A program made the translations under genes and the position numbers. The notes under the pieces were generated by a model that ran no database searches, had not been told where the DNA came from, and saw only the letters and a program-made list of their open reading frames with translations. Shown piece after piece: positions 25,430 through 38,129 of a stretch of DNA of 64,000 bases. Position 1 is the first letter of the stretch; each line of letters begins with the position of its first letter. Location: assembly GCF_000346465.2 (NCBI RefSeq), contig NC_034012.1, positions 16,302,789-16,366,788 of the forward strand, written 5' to 3'. The DNA comes from Prunus persica (taxonomy: Eukaryota; Streptophyta; Magnoliopsida; Rosales; Rosaceae).

Positions 25430-26085
25430 ACGAAACGACTCCAAAACTATGACAATCACCATTTTCTGTAGGTTGGCCTGTACAGATATACCTAGGATCT
25501 AGATAACCAAGTGTCCTATGTCTGAACCAATGTGCTTATTATCTAGGACTTGTTAATAGGGACCAACCTTGAAGGTCCAAACCAGAGACTTTGGCCATGA
25601 AACAGTAGTTAAAGTATGTTGGATGACTTGACATTGCCATGAATGATCATTGGTTTTGATAAGTCTGCTGTAGAATGAAGATAAGCAAGAGCTGCTGCAA
25701 ATTTTGAGGCTATCTTCAAAAGGTATCCCAAATTTTTCCCATTCTTATGATGAATATAGTAGAAACAAGGTCCCATTGCAGGCGAGTTCATAGACCAATA
25801 TGGGAGCTTTAGTCTTTAAACAGCAACCTAAGAACTTCACCACATTTTGATGGTTTACTTTTTTTGTAAGAGTGACCACAATTTCACTTATAAAATGCTC
25901 AATTTGCTCTTCCTCCATTGCTTTGTCTGGCAAAAGTCCTCAATGAGACGTTTCAGTTCCACCGTCTTCTGAACAAAAAATGTGAGCCTTCTTATAATAG
26001 TCAGCAGTCATCTCTAGCTCCTCGGCTGTAAAAATTCTTGTGCCTTAATTCCAGTGAAAAAATTTGCTGCTCTAACAATAACCCT
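25430..26085 (-). pseudogene. WAK-like receptor kinase domain, degraded fragment
   Basis: Minus-strand reading recovers the kinase domain of wall-associated-kinase-like proteins in pieces and in more than one frame. They are FTAEELEMTADYYKKA (about 26030), LLPDKAMEEEQIEHFISEI (25930), NHQNVVKFLGCCLKTKAP, ALAYLHSTADLSKP, and IIHGNVKSSNIL in place of the usual HRDxKxxN. Then comes GYLDPRYICTGQPTENGD (about 25470) and SFGVVSL. The catalytic HRD is replaced by HGN, the glycine loop and the Lys region are disrupted, and there are stops. It lies antisense and adjacent to the PRP6-like pseudogene. Confidence 0.8.
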
Positions 26086-26429
26086 CTTTTTTTCTGGAAG
26101 AGCTTGGGTTTTAGCTTAATAAACTTATGCATCTTCACACTGATATAAATTCTGGAGATCACAAACAAAAGCTGAGACTTGCAAGGTTACATTTAATTAA
26201 ATCTAAATGTTAAAAGGAGCATAGCACTTATCAAATTACAATGCATGTAGGGAGAAAAAGAGAATCCCATGACAAGGATAAGAGTGGCTAGCTTTGGTTA
26301 AGTATCCTCAAGTATTTATGTATCCATTGCTCTTGTGGCCTCATCTAAAGCCTAAGATAAACCATAATGATCGACAACTTGTGGTTGGAGGAGATTGAGC
26401 AGTTCATAGGAATAGTCCTCCCTCTAATC

Positions 26430-28773
26430 ATGATGATATAAATTCAAAAGATGAAGAAGAAATCCCTGTCCAACATGATAATATCGGGGAGGAAACTAAG
26501 AAAATAGAGATTCCTATTTTCAATGGTACTTCGTCAATCGAAGACTTCCTTGATTAGCTTTATGAATGTGAGAAATTCTTTGCTTCTGCTGAAATCTCAG
26601 AGGCTCGACAAGTGAAGGTCGTGCTTGGAAGTTGAAGGGGAGTGTCGTTGTCTGGTGGGATGAGCAGCAAGCCGCACGCTTAAGACAAGGGAAACGACCT
26701 ATGCAGTCTTAGCACAAGATGCAGAGCATGTTGCGAGAACTTTTCCTATCTTGCAATTATGAACGGGTGCTGTTTGAGAAATACCACAGTTGTGTACAAG
26801 GAAGCTGCACCGTTCGGGAGTATTCCCAGAAGTTTTTCAACCTTGCTGCTAGAAACCGATTAGCTAAATCACAGGCGCAACAAACAACGCGTTATCTTCA
26901 TGAGTTGAAGGCTAATATCCAAGATTGAATAAGTCTGCAATGAGTAAATACCCCTACGAAGGCTGAAGAGTTAGTCGTAGCTGCAGAATTACTGGAGAAA
27001 ACTCAGAGTAATCAGTCCACTAGCTACTGAAGAAATTTGGGAGACCCGTCCAATATGGGCAGCTCAAGCAAAGGTAGAGACTAGGCGCAACAAGATAATA
27101 CCAATGCAACAGATAAATCAACAGAAATCACCACTCGAACCTCCAATCATTTTCAGAACCTTAAATGTGGCAAGAACAACACCAACAGTCCGTTTGCCAA
27201 GTTTCGGGGTGACAAGTGTTTCAAGTGCAGCAGCAACGAACACCACACTGGTGCTTGTCAAGGCCGCAAACCATTAAATTTGGTAGAAGGAGAACTCGAG
27301 GATATCGAAGATGGTGTGATAGATGAAGAATATGCGGAGGAGGAAGGTGAGGAATTGACCTTGGTACTGCAGCGAGTCCTATATTCCAAGCCTAGTGACG
27401 ACAATCAAAGGCATCAGAGTTTTCACTCCAAGTGTATTGTTAATGATAAAGTATGCCAATTAGTGTTGGATGGAGGAAGTTGTTAGAACGTTGTAAATCG
27501 GAAATTACTGGACCACTTTCAGTTGCCCACAGAAAAGAATCCACACCCATACCTAGTGAGATGAATTAAAAAGGGACCGAGTGAGAAGGTGCCTGAAACT
27601 TGTAAAATTTCCATCTCCATTGAAAAATATTACAACGACGAAGTAGTTTGTGATGTAGTCGACATGGACGTCACACATGTAGTTTTGGGCAGGCCTTGGA
27701 TGTGGGATAGAGATGTTGCGCACCGAGGACAGAACAATATCTAAAAATTTACATGTGGAGCACATTTGATCACTATGTCCCCCAAGGGCAGGTCTTCGGG
27801 TTTAGAAACAACAAAAACAAGCTCGAAATTAATTACTATAATTAATTCATAACGGGAAGTTGCAGCAGAAGCCAAAGAAACCAAACAGATTTGCGTTGTT
27901 GTCATGAAGGGATTACTAGCGGTTGAAGCTGACTCCTCAATGGTACAGATTCCTCAACAAGTGCAAACAATACTATACGATTTCGAGGAATTGATTTTGG
28001 ATGAGCTACCAGATGTTCTACCTCCCATGCGGAACATCTAACATCAGATTGACCTCATCCCTAGAGCTGGTTTGCCTAATTTACCCCACTATTGGATGAG
28101 CCCGAAGGAGAATGAGATCCTAAGAGAGAAAAATGAACTTCTACAGAAGGGGTTTATTCGAGGAAGCTTTAGCCCCAGTGCTATACTTGTTCTTCTTATT
28201 CCAAACAAAGACAAGACATGGAGGATGTGTGTAGATAGCAAAGCCATCAATAAGATAACCGTAAAGTATTGTTTCCCTATTCCTCGTTTGGACTACATGT
28301 TAGATGAGCTGTATAGAGGGAAAATGTTATCCAAACTCGATTTGCGAAGCGGTTATCACCATATTCAAATTAAGCCTTGGAATGAATGGAAAATAACATT
28401 CAAGAGCAAGGATGGATTGTATGAGTGGCTGGTCATGCCATTCGGGCTATCCAACGCACTTAGCACGTTTATGCGGCTCATGAATCAAGTTCTACGCCCT
28501 TTTATCGGTTCTTTTGTTGTTGTTTACTTTGATGTTATTCACTTTTATAGTAAATCAGAATATGAGTATTTGGAGTAATTAAGGATGGTGCTGGAAGTGT
28601 TGTAGAACAATAAGCTCTTCCTAAATATCAAGAGGGGCAGTTTTTTCACCAACAAATTAATTTTTCTTGGCTATGTTGTGAGCTCTAAAAGTATTCTTGT
28701 TGACAACGACAAGGTGAAAGCCATCCAGGACTAGCCTGCACCCAAAATCATTTCCGAATTACTTAGCTTTCAT
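26430..28773 (+). mobile_element. Ty3/gypsy retrotransposon remnant (gag, zinc knuckle, protease, partial RT)
   Basis: Gag reads FNGTSSIEDFLD from about 26519, then SMLRELF, YSQKFFNLAARNRLA. A CCHC knuckle CFKCSSNEHHTGAC lies near 27219-27257. The protease site is degraded (VLDGGSC followed by a stop at 27484). Reverse transcriptase runs 28072-28740: [66 protein letters not shown]. The catalytic YxDD is YFDVI. Stops interrupt every domain. It ends abruptly at 28773 where a hAT terminus begins; RNase H and integrase are absent. Confidence 0.9.
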
Positions 28774-31264
28774 CAGTGGTGGAGCCAGGAATCTTACCAC
28801 AAGAGGTCTTAATGTAAAAGCCCCAATAAAAATTTAGGATGGAAAAAAATATTGAAAATGAAATCAGAGTACTTTCATTCATAATTCATATTAAAAACAA
28901 CATTACAAGCTACAATTGTCCATGAAGAGGTTTCATATTTTGAAAATGTAGCATTATAGCTTCATTTTCAATACAAACAAAAATATCTCTCAATATAAAC
29001 AATCAAGCTATCACTCAACCATTGATCTCCCATTTTGTTCTGAAGTGGACCCTTAATAATATTCATGATTGAAAATGCCCTCTCCACTGAAGCAGTTGCA
29101 ACTGGTAAAACTAAAGACAATGTAATAAGCAAATGCACATAATTGAATACTTGACGCATCCTTGTCTCCACCATTTTTTCTTGCAAGATCACCAATCCCT
29201 TCCAGTTGAGAGAAATCACAACTCGAACGCACATAATGAATATAAATCTCAAGTAGATCTTCAAGTGCTAAACGATCCTCATCCGAAAAGTCTTGAGGAT
29301 AAAATTGAGCAAGACAAAGTAGCTTTAGTTTATCAAAAGCTATAAATGAATCTTTCGGACTCAAACATGCCAAACAAATAAGCAACTTAGTATTTACCTC
29401 ATTAAAGCGATCATCTAACTCCATAATTTGCTCATCAATGACATAAATAAAGAGCTCCACAAGATAATGATGACGATTTATCTTTATTCGAGTATTATGC
29501 CTTGACCTCCTTGGAAGTATAAATGCCTCTTGCATGTTAGGAACATCAATATGATGTTTCTCACAAAAAGAAGATACTTCATTAACCAATGCATTGAACT
29601 CATTATTCCTCATCCAATGTAGTTTTTCCTTGCATGATTTCATTAAAGCCATTGCATTCACAATTTCTTGATCTTTCCTTTGCAATGCTTGTGACACACT
29701 ATTTGTGAGTCCCAATATGACTTTCATCAAGAAAAGGTGAAACACAAACTCAAAAGTACGTATTTCTCTCATTAACTTATTTGCTTCACCCGCACTATTA
29801 TTGGGATTATCATCAATAACCATTTAAAGCACATGAACCATGGATGAAAACATAGAAGTGATGCTAATCAAGGTACCATAGTGTGAGTTCCATTGTGTGT
29901 CACCGTCACGTTTGAGACTTGTTTCTTGATTTAAGCCTCGCCTCGTTATAAGACAATCATTTTCAAAAGCTACCACAAGCTTTGCTTGGAGTTGCCCTCT
30001 AAGTAAATCACGTTGCTTACCAGATGCTCCAACATAATTAACCATACTATTAGCCGTTGCAAAAAAAGAGGCAATGTCTATATTTTTCTTTGTCACGGCA
30101 ACAAGAGCTAGTTGAAGTTGATGAGCAAAGCAATGAACATAATATGCACAAGGTTGTTCTCTTAATATCTTTGTTTTAAGGCCATTCAACTCACCTTTCA
30201 TATTGCTAGCATCATCATAACCTTGTCCTCGTAGCTTGGAAAGGCTCATACCGTTGCAAGAAAATAATATGTTAATAGCATCCTTTAGTGAACTTGAAAT
30301 AGTGTCGGTAACATCTTGGATACCCATAAATCCTTCAATTACATATGCCCTTTGTCATCCACATAATTCAACACCATAGCCATTTGCTCTTTCACTAACA
30401 CATCACGTGCTTCATCCACCAATATTGAAAAGAATCTATCTTTTAGACCATCCATGATAGCATCAAGTGTTTCAATGGCACATGAATTCACAAGATCTTT
30501 TTGAATGCAAGGAGCTACTAATTTGAGATTCCCCGGAGCATTTTCCATTACAACTTCTCTAACTTTATCATCACTATCTGTAAGGAATTGCAATAGCTCT
30601 AAGTAATTTTCCCTATTGCTTGAAGTGACACTTTCATCATGGCCACGAAAATCAAGACCTTGTCGCAATAAAAATTTAGTGCACTTGATTGATGCAATCA
30701 AGCATGTGTGATAAGCCTTACGAGCTTGGTCGGAGTGTTTGCTCACTGCCGTTTCCAAATGTGTATTTTGATTCATCAAATTTGTAGTAGCTTCTCTAGC
30801 TTTATTATGAACACTCCTAAACGGTCCAACATGCATCTTAAATCTTTCTCTCCCTTTCTTTCAATTTTTAAATCCATCTCTAGTGAAAGCTTCACTAACC
30901 ACTTGTTCAAAATTGGTTTTAAAGAGATAGCAATAAAGACAAAATGCCATATCTTTAGATATACTATACTCCAACCAATCAAACTTATCAAACCATTAAG
31001 GAATGAAGCGTCGATTAATTCCTAACATATTAGTTTGTGGGAAACTTTGACCTCTTAGGTTGACAAGGTCCTTTTTGTAAATATGATCTTCAGACCTCAT
31101 CTCACATATTAGCATCTTAATCTATCATTCGAATTCTTAATCCAGGGTACACTTGAAGATTACCCAAAACACTATCTAACTAACTTCGAATTCTTATTTG
31201 AAATATCAACATTATCCGAACTACTTGAGCCCGATGATGACTTTCTCTTAAAAAATCGTTCCAT
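28774..31264 (-). pseudogene. hAT-superfamily transposase (zinc-finger MYM1-like) pseudogene
   Basis: Reads leftward from MERFFKRKSSSGSSSS at 31264. Next come a frame-broken N-terminal zinc-finger region (WLEYSISKDMAFCLYCYLFK, about 30975) and KMHVGPFRSVHNKA (30836). The middle (DUF4371-like) region is ILVDEARDVLVKEQMAMVL, RGQGYDDASNMKGELNGLK, HCFAHQLQLALVAV. The hAT dimerisation end is LPVATASVERAFSIMNIIK (about 29080). Stops and frameshifts occur near 30339, 29824 and 29053. A terminus CAGTGGTGGAGCCAGGAAT begins at 28774, about 195 bp past the coding end. Confidence 0.85.
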
Positions 31265-31569
31265 AATAATTCTACATATATAAAATAATCAAAATAAATG
31301 CTCACAATATAAACAAATCATCAATATAATCAAAATAAATATGAATTGGATTTCAATTAAATTAAATATATTCTACATATACAAAATAATAAAAATTAAA
31401 AAATCCACAATATAATCAAAATAAATATGAATTGCGTTTCAATTAAATAAAATATATCATACATTGAATTGTAAAATTTCACAATAACAATGAGTAAAAA
31501 CAATGCGAGTAGCTGGCGACACCACCACACGGTGACGACGACGACGGCAATAGCAGCACCACAACGGCT

Positions 31570-31660
31570 GCAGCAAGGGAGGAGATGGAGTTGAGGGTTT
31601 GGGGGAGGGGGGGGGGGGGGGCGGGCGCCGGGGGAGGAGATTGAGTTGGGTTGGAGGAGA
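31570..31660. repeat. G-rich low-complexity tract
   Basis: Includes a run of about 18 G with a short interruption (31601-31624) inside a repeated GGAGGAGAT(T/G)GAGTTG context. It sits 5' of the hAT pseudogene. Confidence 0.85.
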
Positions 31661-33755
31661 ACACAAAAAAATTTGGGGGTCTTAGAATGAAGGTAACGGT
31701 GCTGTTAGAGAGGAAGGATACGTTGGGCATTTTCATATATATATATTTTTGGAAAATAGCTTAAAATGCCACCCTTTTCATAATTTTAACTGAAAATACC
31801 ATCCCTTCCCAATTTTTTTACAACTACTACATATAAATACGTCTTTATTATGGACTGATTGTACCCATATCAGTTTTTCAGAAATTGGCTTCTCTCTTAA
31901 CTCTCTTGGCTCTATCTCTTCAGCCCGTATCTCTTCCTCGTGTACCTCTCTCTCTTCGATGCAATCGTCTTTCTCCCTCAGCGGTGGCTATTCATCCAAG
32001 CTTAACTCCACCATTGACATCCACGAGGTACTGTTCATATACCTTTTCTTTGAAATTTGGGGTTTTTGTGAATTTGGTTTATGGTGTATGGATTTGTAAG
32101 AAATTGGTTTAGGGTTTTAGTGTTTAGGGGTTGCTCAAAAATTGGGTTTTGGGTTTATGGGTTTCTATGAACTGGACAATAACTCACACCCACTCTCACT
32201 CGCTCACAGGCACTATTCACATAAATTAAACTCTTCATTTTGTCACAGAACATTTGGGCTTCGTTCACCTTTGTTTGGGTAAGTCCCAACTATCTATATT
32301 GTTTGATGCGAGTTTAAGCTCTGGGCTCTGTGATTTCTACAAGACTTAATTCCACAATATTCTGATTTTACTTGTTCAAATCAAAGCAAAGGAAGGGACG
32401 TTGTTTATGGATGGGTAATTGTCAAAAACGACTTCTGGAATCTACATGCTTATAATCAAATTTTGCAGATTGTTAGTGGTCCACAGTCCACATTTGAGAC
32501 CGGAACGCCTCAGTCACCACTGCCATCACTCTCCATAGCTTGTTTCTTCAGAAGACAAATCATTCTCTCAAACTCTTCAGAATTCGATCATCTGGTCAGT
32601 TGATTCAGTTCTCTTATGACAATTTATTTGAAGTCTTATACATAGTTTTTGCTCTAATTTTTCGTTTTGAATTATTCGTTAAAGTTTATTTATTTATTCA
32701 TTTATAATTTTGGAATTGATGAGATATCTGGTCTGGGCTTCATATTACCCTAATTTATTGTTCTTTATTGTGATTGTGATTTTAGCTAAAGATTGGGTGA
32801 TGTGTTTTTGTTTTGGGTCATTTGATATGGTTTTGAGATTGGTTCGTATCTATGATTTTGGTTAGTGTTAAAGTAAATAAATGGGTATTTCATTCCTGCG
32901 GTTTTTGTGGAGGTACACCATTGTATCATGCTTATTTTCTCTTCTAATGATATGGTTCTATAATGTATTTGTTTGATCAGGCTGGTTTGATAAGCGCATG
33001 AGCTGTGCTGAAAAGTGGCAAAAAAAAAACTTAAAATGTAGAGCAATAGGCTCCTTAAATACACATTTTCGCACTCAGCAAAATATGCTTTTAGATATAA
33101 AAAATGCCCGTTTGAATACAATAGTGGGGTAATAGGCTCTTTGAATACAATGATATAATAATAGGCTCTTGATAAGTGCTGAGTTTGTTTTTTTTTTTTG
33201 TTTTTTTTTTTTTACAAATATGTGAGCTTAATTATGAATTTGAATGCAATATTTTTGAACAATGATTTATAATAGAAAAACGACATACATACATTTTGAA
33301 CAACGACTCTTTGATCATAGGATATTGGTATTGCTAGCAACTAGTTATGAGTATTTGTGTCCAAGAGGACCCCATTGTGAGCACAACTTTGACAAAGTGG
33401 TTATCGAGATAAGAGGTGCTAAGAAATTTGATATTCTGATTTGTTCAATTACATTGCACCATCTTATTATAGTTATAGCTAACCTCAACTGGCTTACTGA
33501 ACAGTTGTAACTGATAAAAGAGTTATAACCAACACTATTTATTTGGATATGACAATTTTTTAACTGGCTTTCAGCAGTTGAATTAGTAGGTTAGTTGTAA
33601 ATAGCTAGGGTTTTGTTTATGCTCTGTATTTTTTGTTTATTTTTCACTTAATATCCTATAATAGGCTGTTGATAAGTGCTGATTGTTTATTGCTTGTTAT
33701 TATCTAGATTGCAACGGACTGAAATTATTTTTATAATACTGGCGTGTAGGGAAAT
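31661..33755. other. Undetermined sequence ahead of the Ulp1 pseudogene
   Basis: A plus-strand open frame at 31885-32112 begins like a plastid-targeted peptide (MASLLTLLALSLQPVSLPR) but has no recognisable continuation. The rest is AT-rich. 33190-33211 is T-rich. I see no terminal repeat that would mark the left end of the Ulp1-bearing element. Confidence 0.3.
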
Positions 33756-36700
33756 ATGGTTTCTCCAATTAAGTTGATGATTGCAGAGGAAGAAAAGTTC
33801 CAAGGAAAAGCATTCTCCCTATCCCATACAAAGACTGCAATCTGTACCATAAAGGAGAAATTCAGTCAGCAACAGCTACAAAGGTTTGAAGAGAGTTGTT
33901 TTGGTCATCTCCTACTGATTGAGGACCTAAAGTGGACTTCGCCAATTGTCCACAGCTTGTTACTGAGGAAGGTTGATTCGAAGACAGTTTCCCAAGTGAA
34001 CGGGATCAAATTCATCATTGGCAATAAGGTGATCCAATTCACGGCACAGCAATTTTGCGTCGTCACAGGGCTAAGGTTTGGAAACCTTCCCTTCATTCCG
34101 ATTGCCACTAATGAGAACTGCTCATTGAAAAGGAAGTACTTTGGCAACGATAAAACTGTCAACCTTTTGGAATTAGAAAAAGCCTTCCTCGACTACGTTG
34201 ATGCGGACGATGTATTGAAGCTCGGATTTGTATACTTTGCTGTGTTTGTGCTGTTGGACAGTGAAAAACATGTCCACATTGACATGCGATATTTGAAGTT
34301 GGCGAAAGACCTTGAAGAGTTTGTGAAGTGTCCATGAGGTGCTGTGTTTTATGCCAAGACAAATGCGTCACTTCTGAGGGCACTTTGTGTAGATTACCAG
34401 CGAGTGAAAGTGCCCCAAAAAGCTGCGAAAATAAAAAAATCTGAAAAGAAAGCAAAGACAACAGCAACTAGTTGACCAAGAGAGTACCACCTCAAAGGTT
34501 TTGCCTTTGCACTACAGGTGAGCAAATTTTCATTCATGTTTAAGTTAAATTTCATTTGTTTACAGTGAGTGACGTTTTCTTCCTCAAACCAGATTTGGGC
34601 TTATGAGGTATTTCCAGTTTTGGCTGCACTACATTTGGTGGTGCACAAAGATAATGCCTACATCCCTCTTATACTACATTGGAGGAGCAATATTTCGACT
34701 CGTTTTCATGAGCTAATGAGCCAAGTATTCGAGAACCGTGAGGTTAGTTATGTTTTTAATGATAATGTTAGGCATATAAAAATATAATAAGTTTACTGAT
34801 ATGTATATTGTCTGTGTAAATTGCAGGTTGATGTGCAACTTCTCCGGCCATCTGTAATTGACAAGCAGCAGCCGTAATGGACTTGGGGTGACAGTGTTGA
34901 CGACACTGAAGAACTTGTTGAGTTGTTTGGCGATGATGCTGAACAAAAAACCAGCACTTCTACCTCTGTAGAAGAAAAAGATGAGGATATTGACGAAACT
35001 GCTAGCCTTCCGTCGTCTTCTAAGGCAAGCATTACATTTTTTCCAATATATACATCATAATACCATAGGAAAATAACTGCTGTATTTGGGATATATTTTG
35101 TAAATATTGTAACATTTGCATTATAACTAAATGCAGGGTAAACTCGCGTCCCTTGAGTTACGCACTTTGAAGCGTGACTTTCAAAGGACAAAGGATGAAT
35201 TGGCCAAAGTAGCCAGTTCTAATCGAGCGCTTCACAACAAAGTGCATGAGTTGGAAGAAATGGTATAGAAAGAGTCATTGAAATGTGAGAGAGTCTGCAA
35301 AAAATAAAAAGTGTGTGGAGGATTTCGGCAAGACCCTCGCTTCCATGGAACACTATTTTAAGTTGGAGATAGAGCAGCTAAAAAAATGAAATAGTGGGTT
35401 GAATGAAGGTGGTGAAGGACATGAGGACCTCGGTAGTCCTCATATGAATGAAGGAGACGACAATGACTTGTCGCCATTACATGACTATGTTAGCCGCCTA
35501 CAGAACTGGCAGCAATGGAAACATAAGTCCCCGATGATGGAGCCGACCCTCGCAGCCATGTAGTCGAAGAGCAGAAATGGCCGCTTCAGTTCCTCACTTA
35601 CAAGTGCATGAAGCAGCTGAGCAGGCACAATCCGAGAAGCTGCCTACCTCGGAAGATGTGGCCGGGTGTGACGAAATCTGCCAAAGACTATTGTTTTTGT
35701 TAGAAGATTGGAAAATAACTGACAGTATGCCATCGGGAGGTCCGATGAATCCTTCAAGTATACCCAAAGTTAATATGGCTGGTGATGAAGAAGGTAGTGC
35801 GAGTGTTGAAAAAAAAAGAAGTGAAAGGTAAATGGTGCAGAAAGAAGCACCCAGCGCAGACATTGTTGAGTCTATTTACTGATCCTTTGAGGAAGAAGAG
35901 GGCGATGAGTGTGTCAGATGCGACTGCAACCCTGCCATCTTTTGATCCATCAAAACCCCTACCCATTGAAGATGTGAAGGCGGTAATAGAGTTTTGCACT
36001 ACCTGAAAAAACGATATTAGGTTAGGATTCTTTACCTTCGAAATCCAATATTTCATGTTATGCTAGTATGTAGTCATATAGTAATGAGAAAATGTAGAGT
36101 TTGCTTGATATACATGTGTATATTTGTCATAAACAAAGTCAGAATTTTGAGATGAGTACAAAATTCACCGTTGCAAGTTTGCCTTTTGTAGTGCGGAAGT
36201 GCAATTGGAATCATGTTTAGTGGGCGTTGATTTTTTCTATAAACTCATCGATGATACGGAATGGATTAGCTCAAGGGTAAGAATACACAAATCTCTACTT
36301 AATTACGATAATTCAATTATTTTCTCGCCTTTATTAAGGGTACAATTGTATGAAATTGTGCTGATATTATATATGTCAACTTGCAGCACCTGGACATGGC
36401 AACCTTTCTCATCTAGAAAAGGCAATTCTCTCATTCGTTGGTATTTGGAACTCACTAGACAACGGCAGATTATTGCTTGCAGGTAAACATGTTACCATGT
36501 TACATTCACTGCTTCATTTGCTTTCGGTTGTCATTCTGTAATATGCCTTCATTTCAATGTCTGCAGCAATTTCTAGAGCCGATCAAATCGACTGCCAAGA
36601 AACGTGGATCAAAGAAGGCAGCTATTTCGAACACCATTGACCTTCTACCCAGCAAGCTAAACAATATACATCACTATGTACGCGGTACGTGGCAACACGG

Positions 36701-37196
36701 GTATGGCCAAGCTTGGACAAAGGTCCGGAAGGTCTATTTTCCATATAATCTTCAAGGGTCCCATTGGGTTGCAATCGAAATTGATTTCGTCAGACATACT
36801 GCAACTGTGTATGACTCCTACGTTGGTTTTGCCAAAACTTCGAAGCTGGCACGAGTGCTGTACAATATGCAATTTTATGAAGCTTCCGAGGTTGAAGAGG
36901 TTAAGCAACAGGGGCTGAAGATGTCAAGGTTTATGCCATTCTCAGTTTGCAGCATTGGAGATGTGCCACAACAATGAGATGGGTAAGCTTTGTGAATTTA
37001 GTGCAAAATTTTACATAACTGTAGTTCTAATTTCCCAACTTATTGGCCTGACAGTACTTCTTGCGGAATCATGACAATAAAATTCATCGAGCATCTCAGT
37101 GCTAGGATTTCGTTGGATAAAGTTGACCCTTTGAAGATCAAATCTTACCGACTGAAGCTTGCAATAGAGGGTTTAAGGGGAAAGGCATATTTATGA
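33756..37196 (+). pseudogene. Mutator-associated DUF1985 / Ulp1-like C48 protease gene, broken
   Basis: Plant MULEs of the Ulp1-carrying type encode a DUF1985-like region followed by a SUMO-protease-like domain. Here 33756-34337 gives FSQQQLQRFEESCFGHLL, QFTAQQFCVVTGLRFGN, LKLGFVYFAVFVLL and a stop where relatives have Trp after KCP. Spliced-looking pieces continue: EVFPVLAALHLVV (34612), VDVQLLRPSVIDKQQP, KGKLASLELRTLKR. The protease domain includes GSHWVAIEID (His at 36762), TVYDSYVGF (Asp about 36810), DVPQQ (Gln) then a TGA at 36975-36977, a splice donor, and TSCGIMTIKFIEH (Cys at 37062-37064). There are several stops (34337, 34875, 35266 and others). Non-functional. Confidence 0.8.
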
Positions 37197-38129
37197 GGTA
37201 AATGTCTTAATGTCTGTGGATTGAGTTCAGTCTGGACTTATGACTTGGGAATTAACTGTGCTAATTAATTATGTCATGAACTCCTTTATATGAAGATGCA
37301 GATGTAGATGCTTTGCTAGAGGTACTTTATATGGTAATCCAGCCATTTTGCTAGAGCTAGTTGGTTTAGTTATCATGTGTACGAAGGTGAAATCATTTCC
37401 CGGGTCTTCAGCCCTACTGATTTTCTGTGAGGTGTAATATTGTACAGTCTAGAAGCAGTGGCTAATTGCCTTACATGGCATACACACCGTTTCGATTTTT
37501 TAGGTTAACTATTTTGTACATCTCCATATATAAATATAGTTGCTCTTTATGGAGGCTTGCCTTACATGGTATAACAGTTTGCAATTTCTGGTCATTTTTG
37601 TAGCCATTGTTCACATTTTGTCTCTGTGGTTTTGTTCGCAATTTATGTGATATAGGTATATTTCATTTCCTGCACTAGGAATCTGTTAGTGAACTTAGTG
37701 AAGCATACAGCTTTCTTAAGATTTCTCAATTTAGTTTTGCCTTAGTTCCTTTTAAATAATTTATGCAGCAATTCTACTTTTCTGCTTAACATTATGTTGT
37801 TATTGGAATTTGGAACCTCATACTGTGATTAAGTAATTGTGAGTGAAGCAGCAGTTGGAGAGATGACACTGCATTTCTGTCAGCGTTACAAGTAAGTATC
37901 AATTTTCTATTGTCTTGTCATACATGTATGCATATCCACTAATGTAAGCTGCTATGTCTTGTAACAGTTCATGCTTTTATGTGAAAGTTCTCAATACATT
38001 GAATGTTGTTACAGCTGTGATGTTTGATGCAATTTTGGTTATGAACTTTTTATTAATTTTGGATTAAGAATTTGTTTGTAGAGGAAGCTTTTATTAGTAA
38101 TCCCATTTTTGGTGGTTTTGAAAGTGAGA
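37197..38129. other. Intergenic, nothing recognised
   Basis: AT-rich flank between the Ulp1 pseudogene and the solo-LTR-like repeat. I found no open frame with family features and no terminal repeats. Confidence 0.4.

Noticed and set aside
31885..32112. Open frame starting like a plastid transit peptide
   Set aside because: No continuation into a known mature protein and it lies inside transposon debris; chance composition is as likely.
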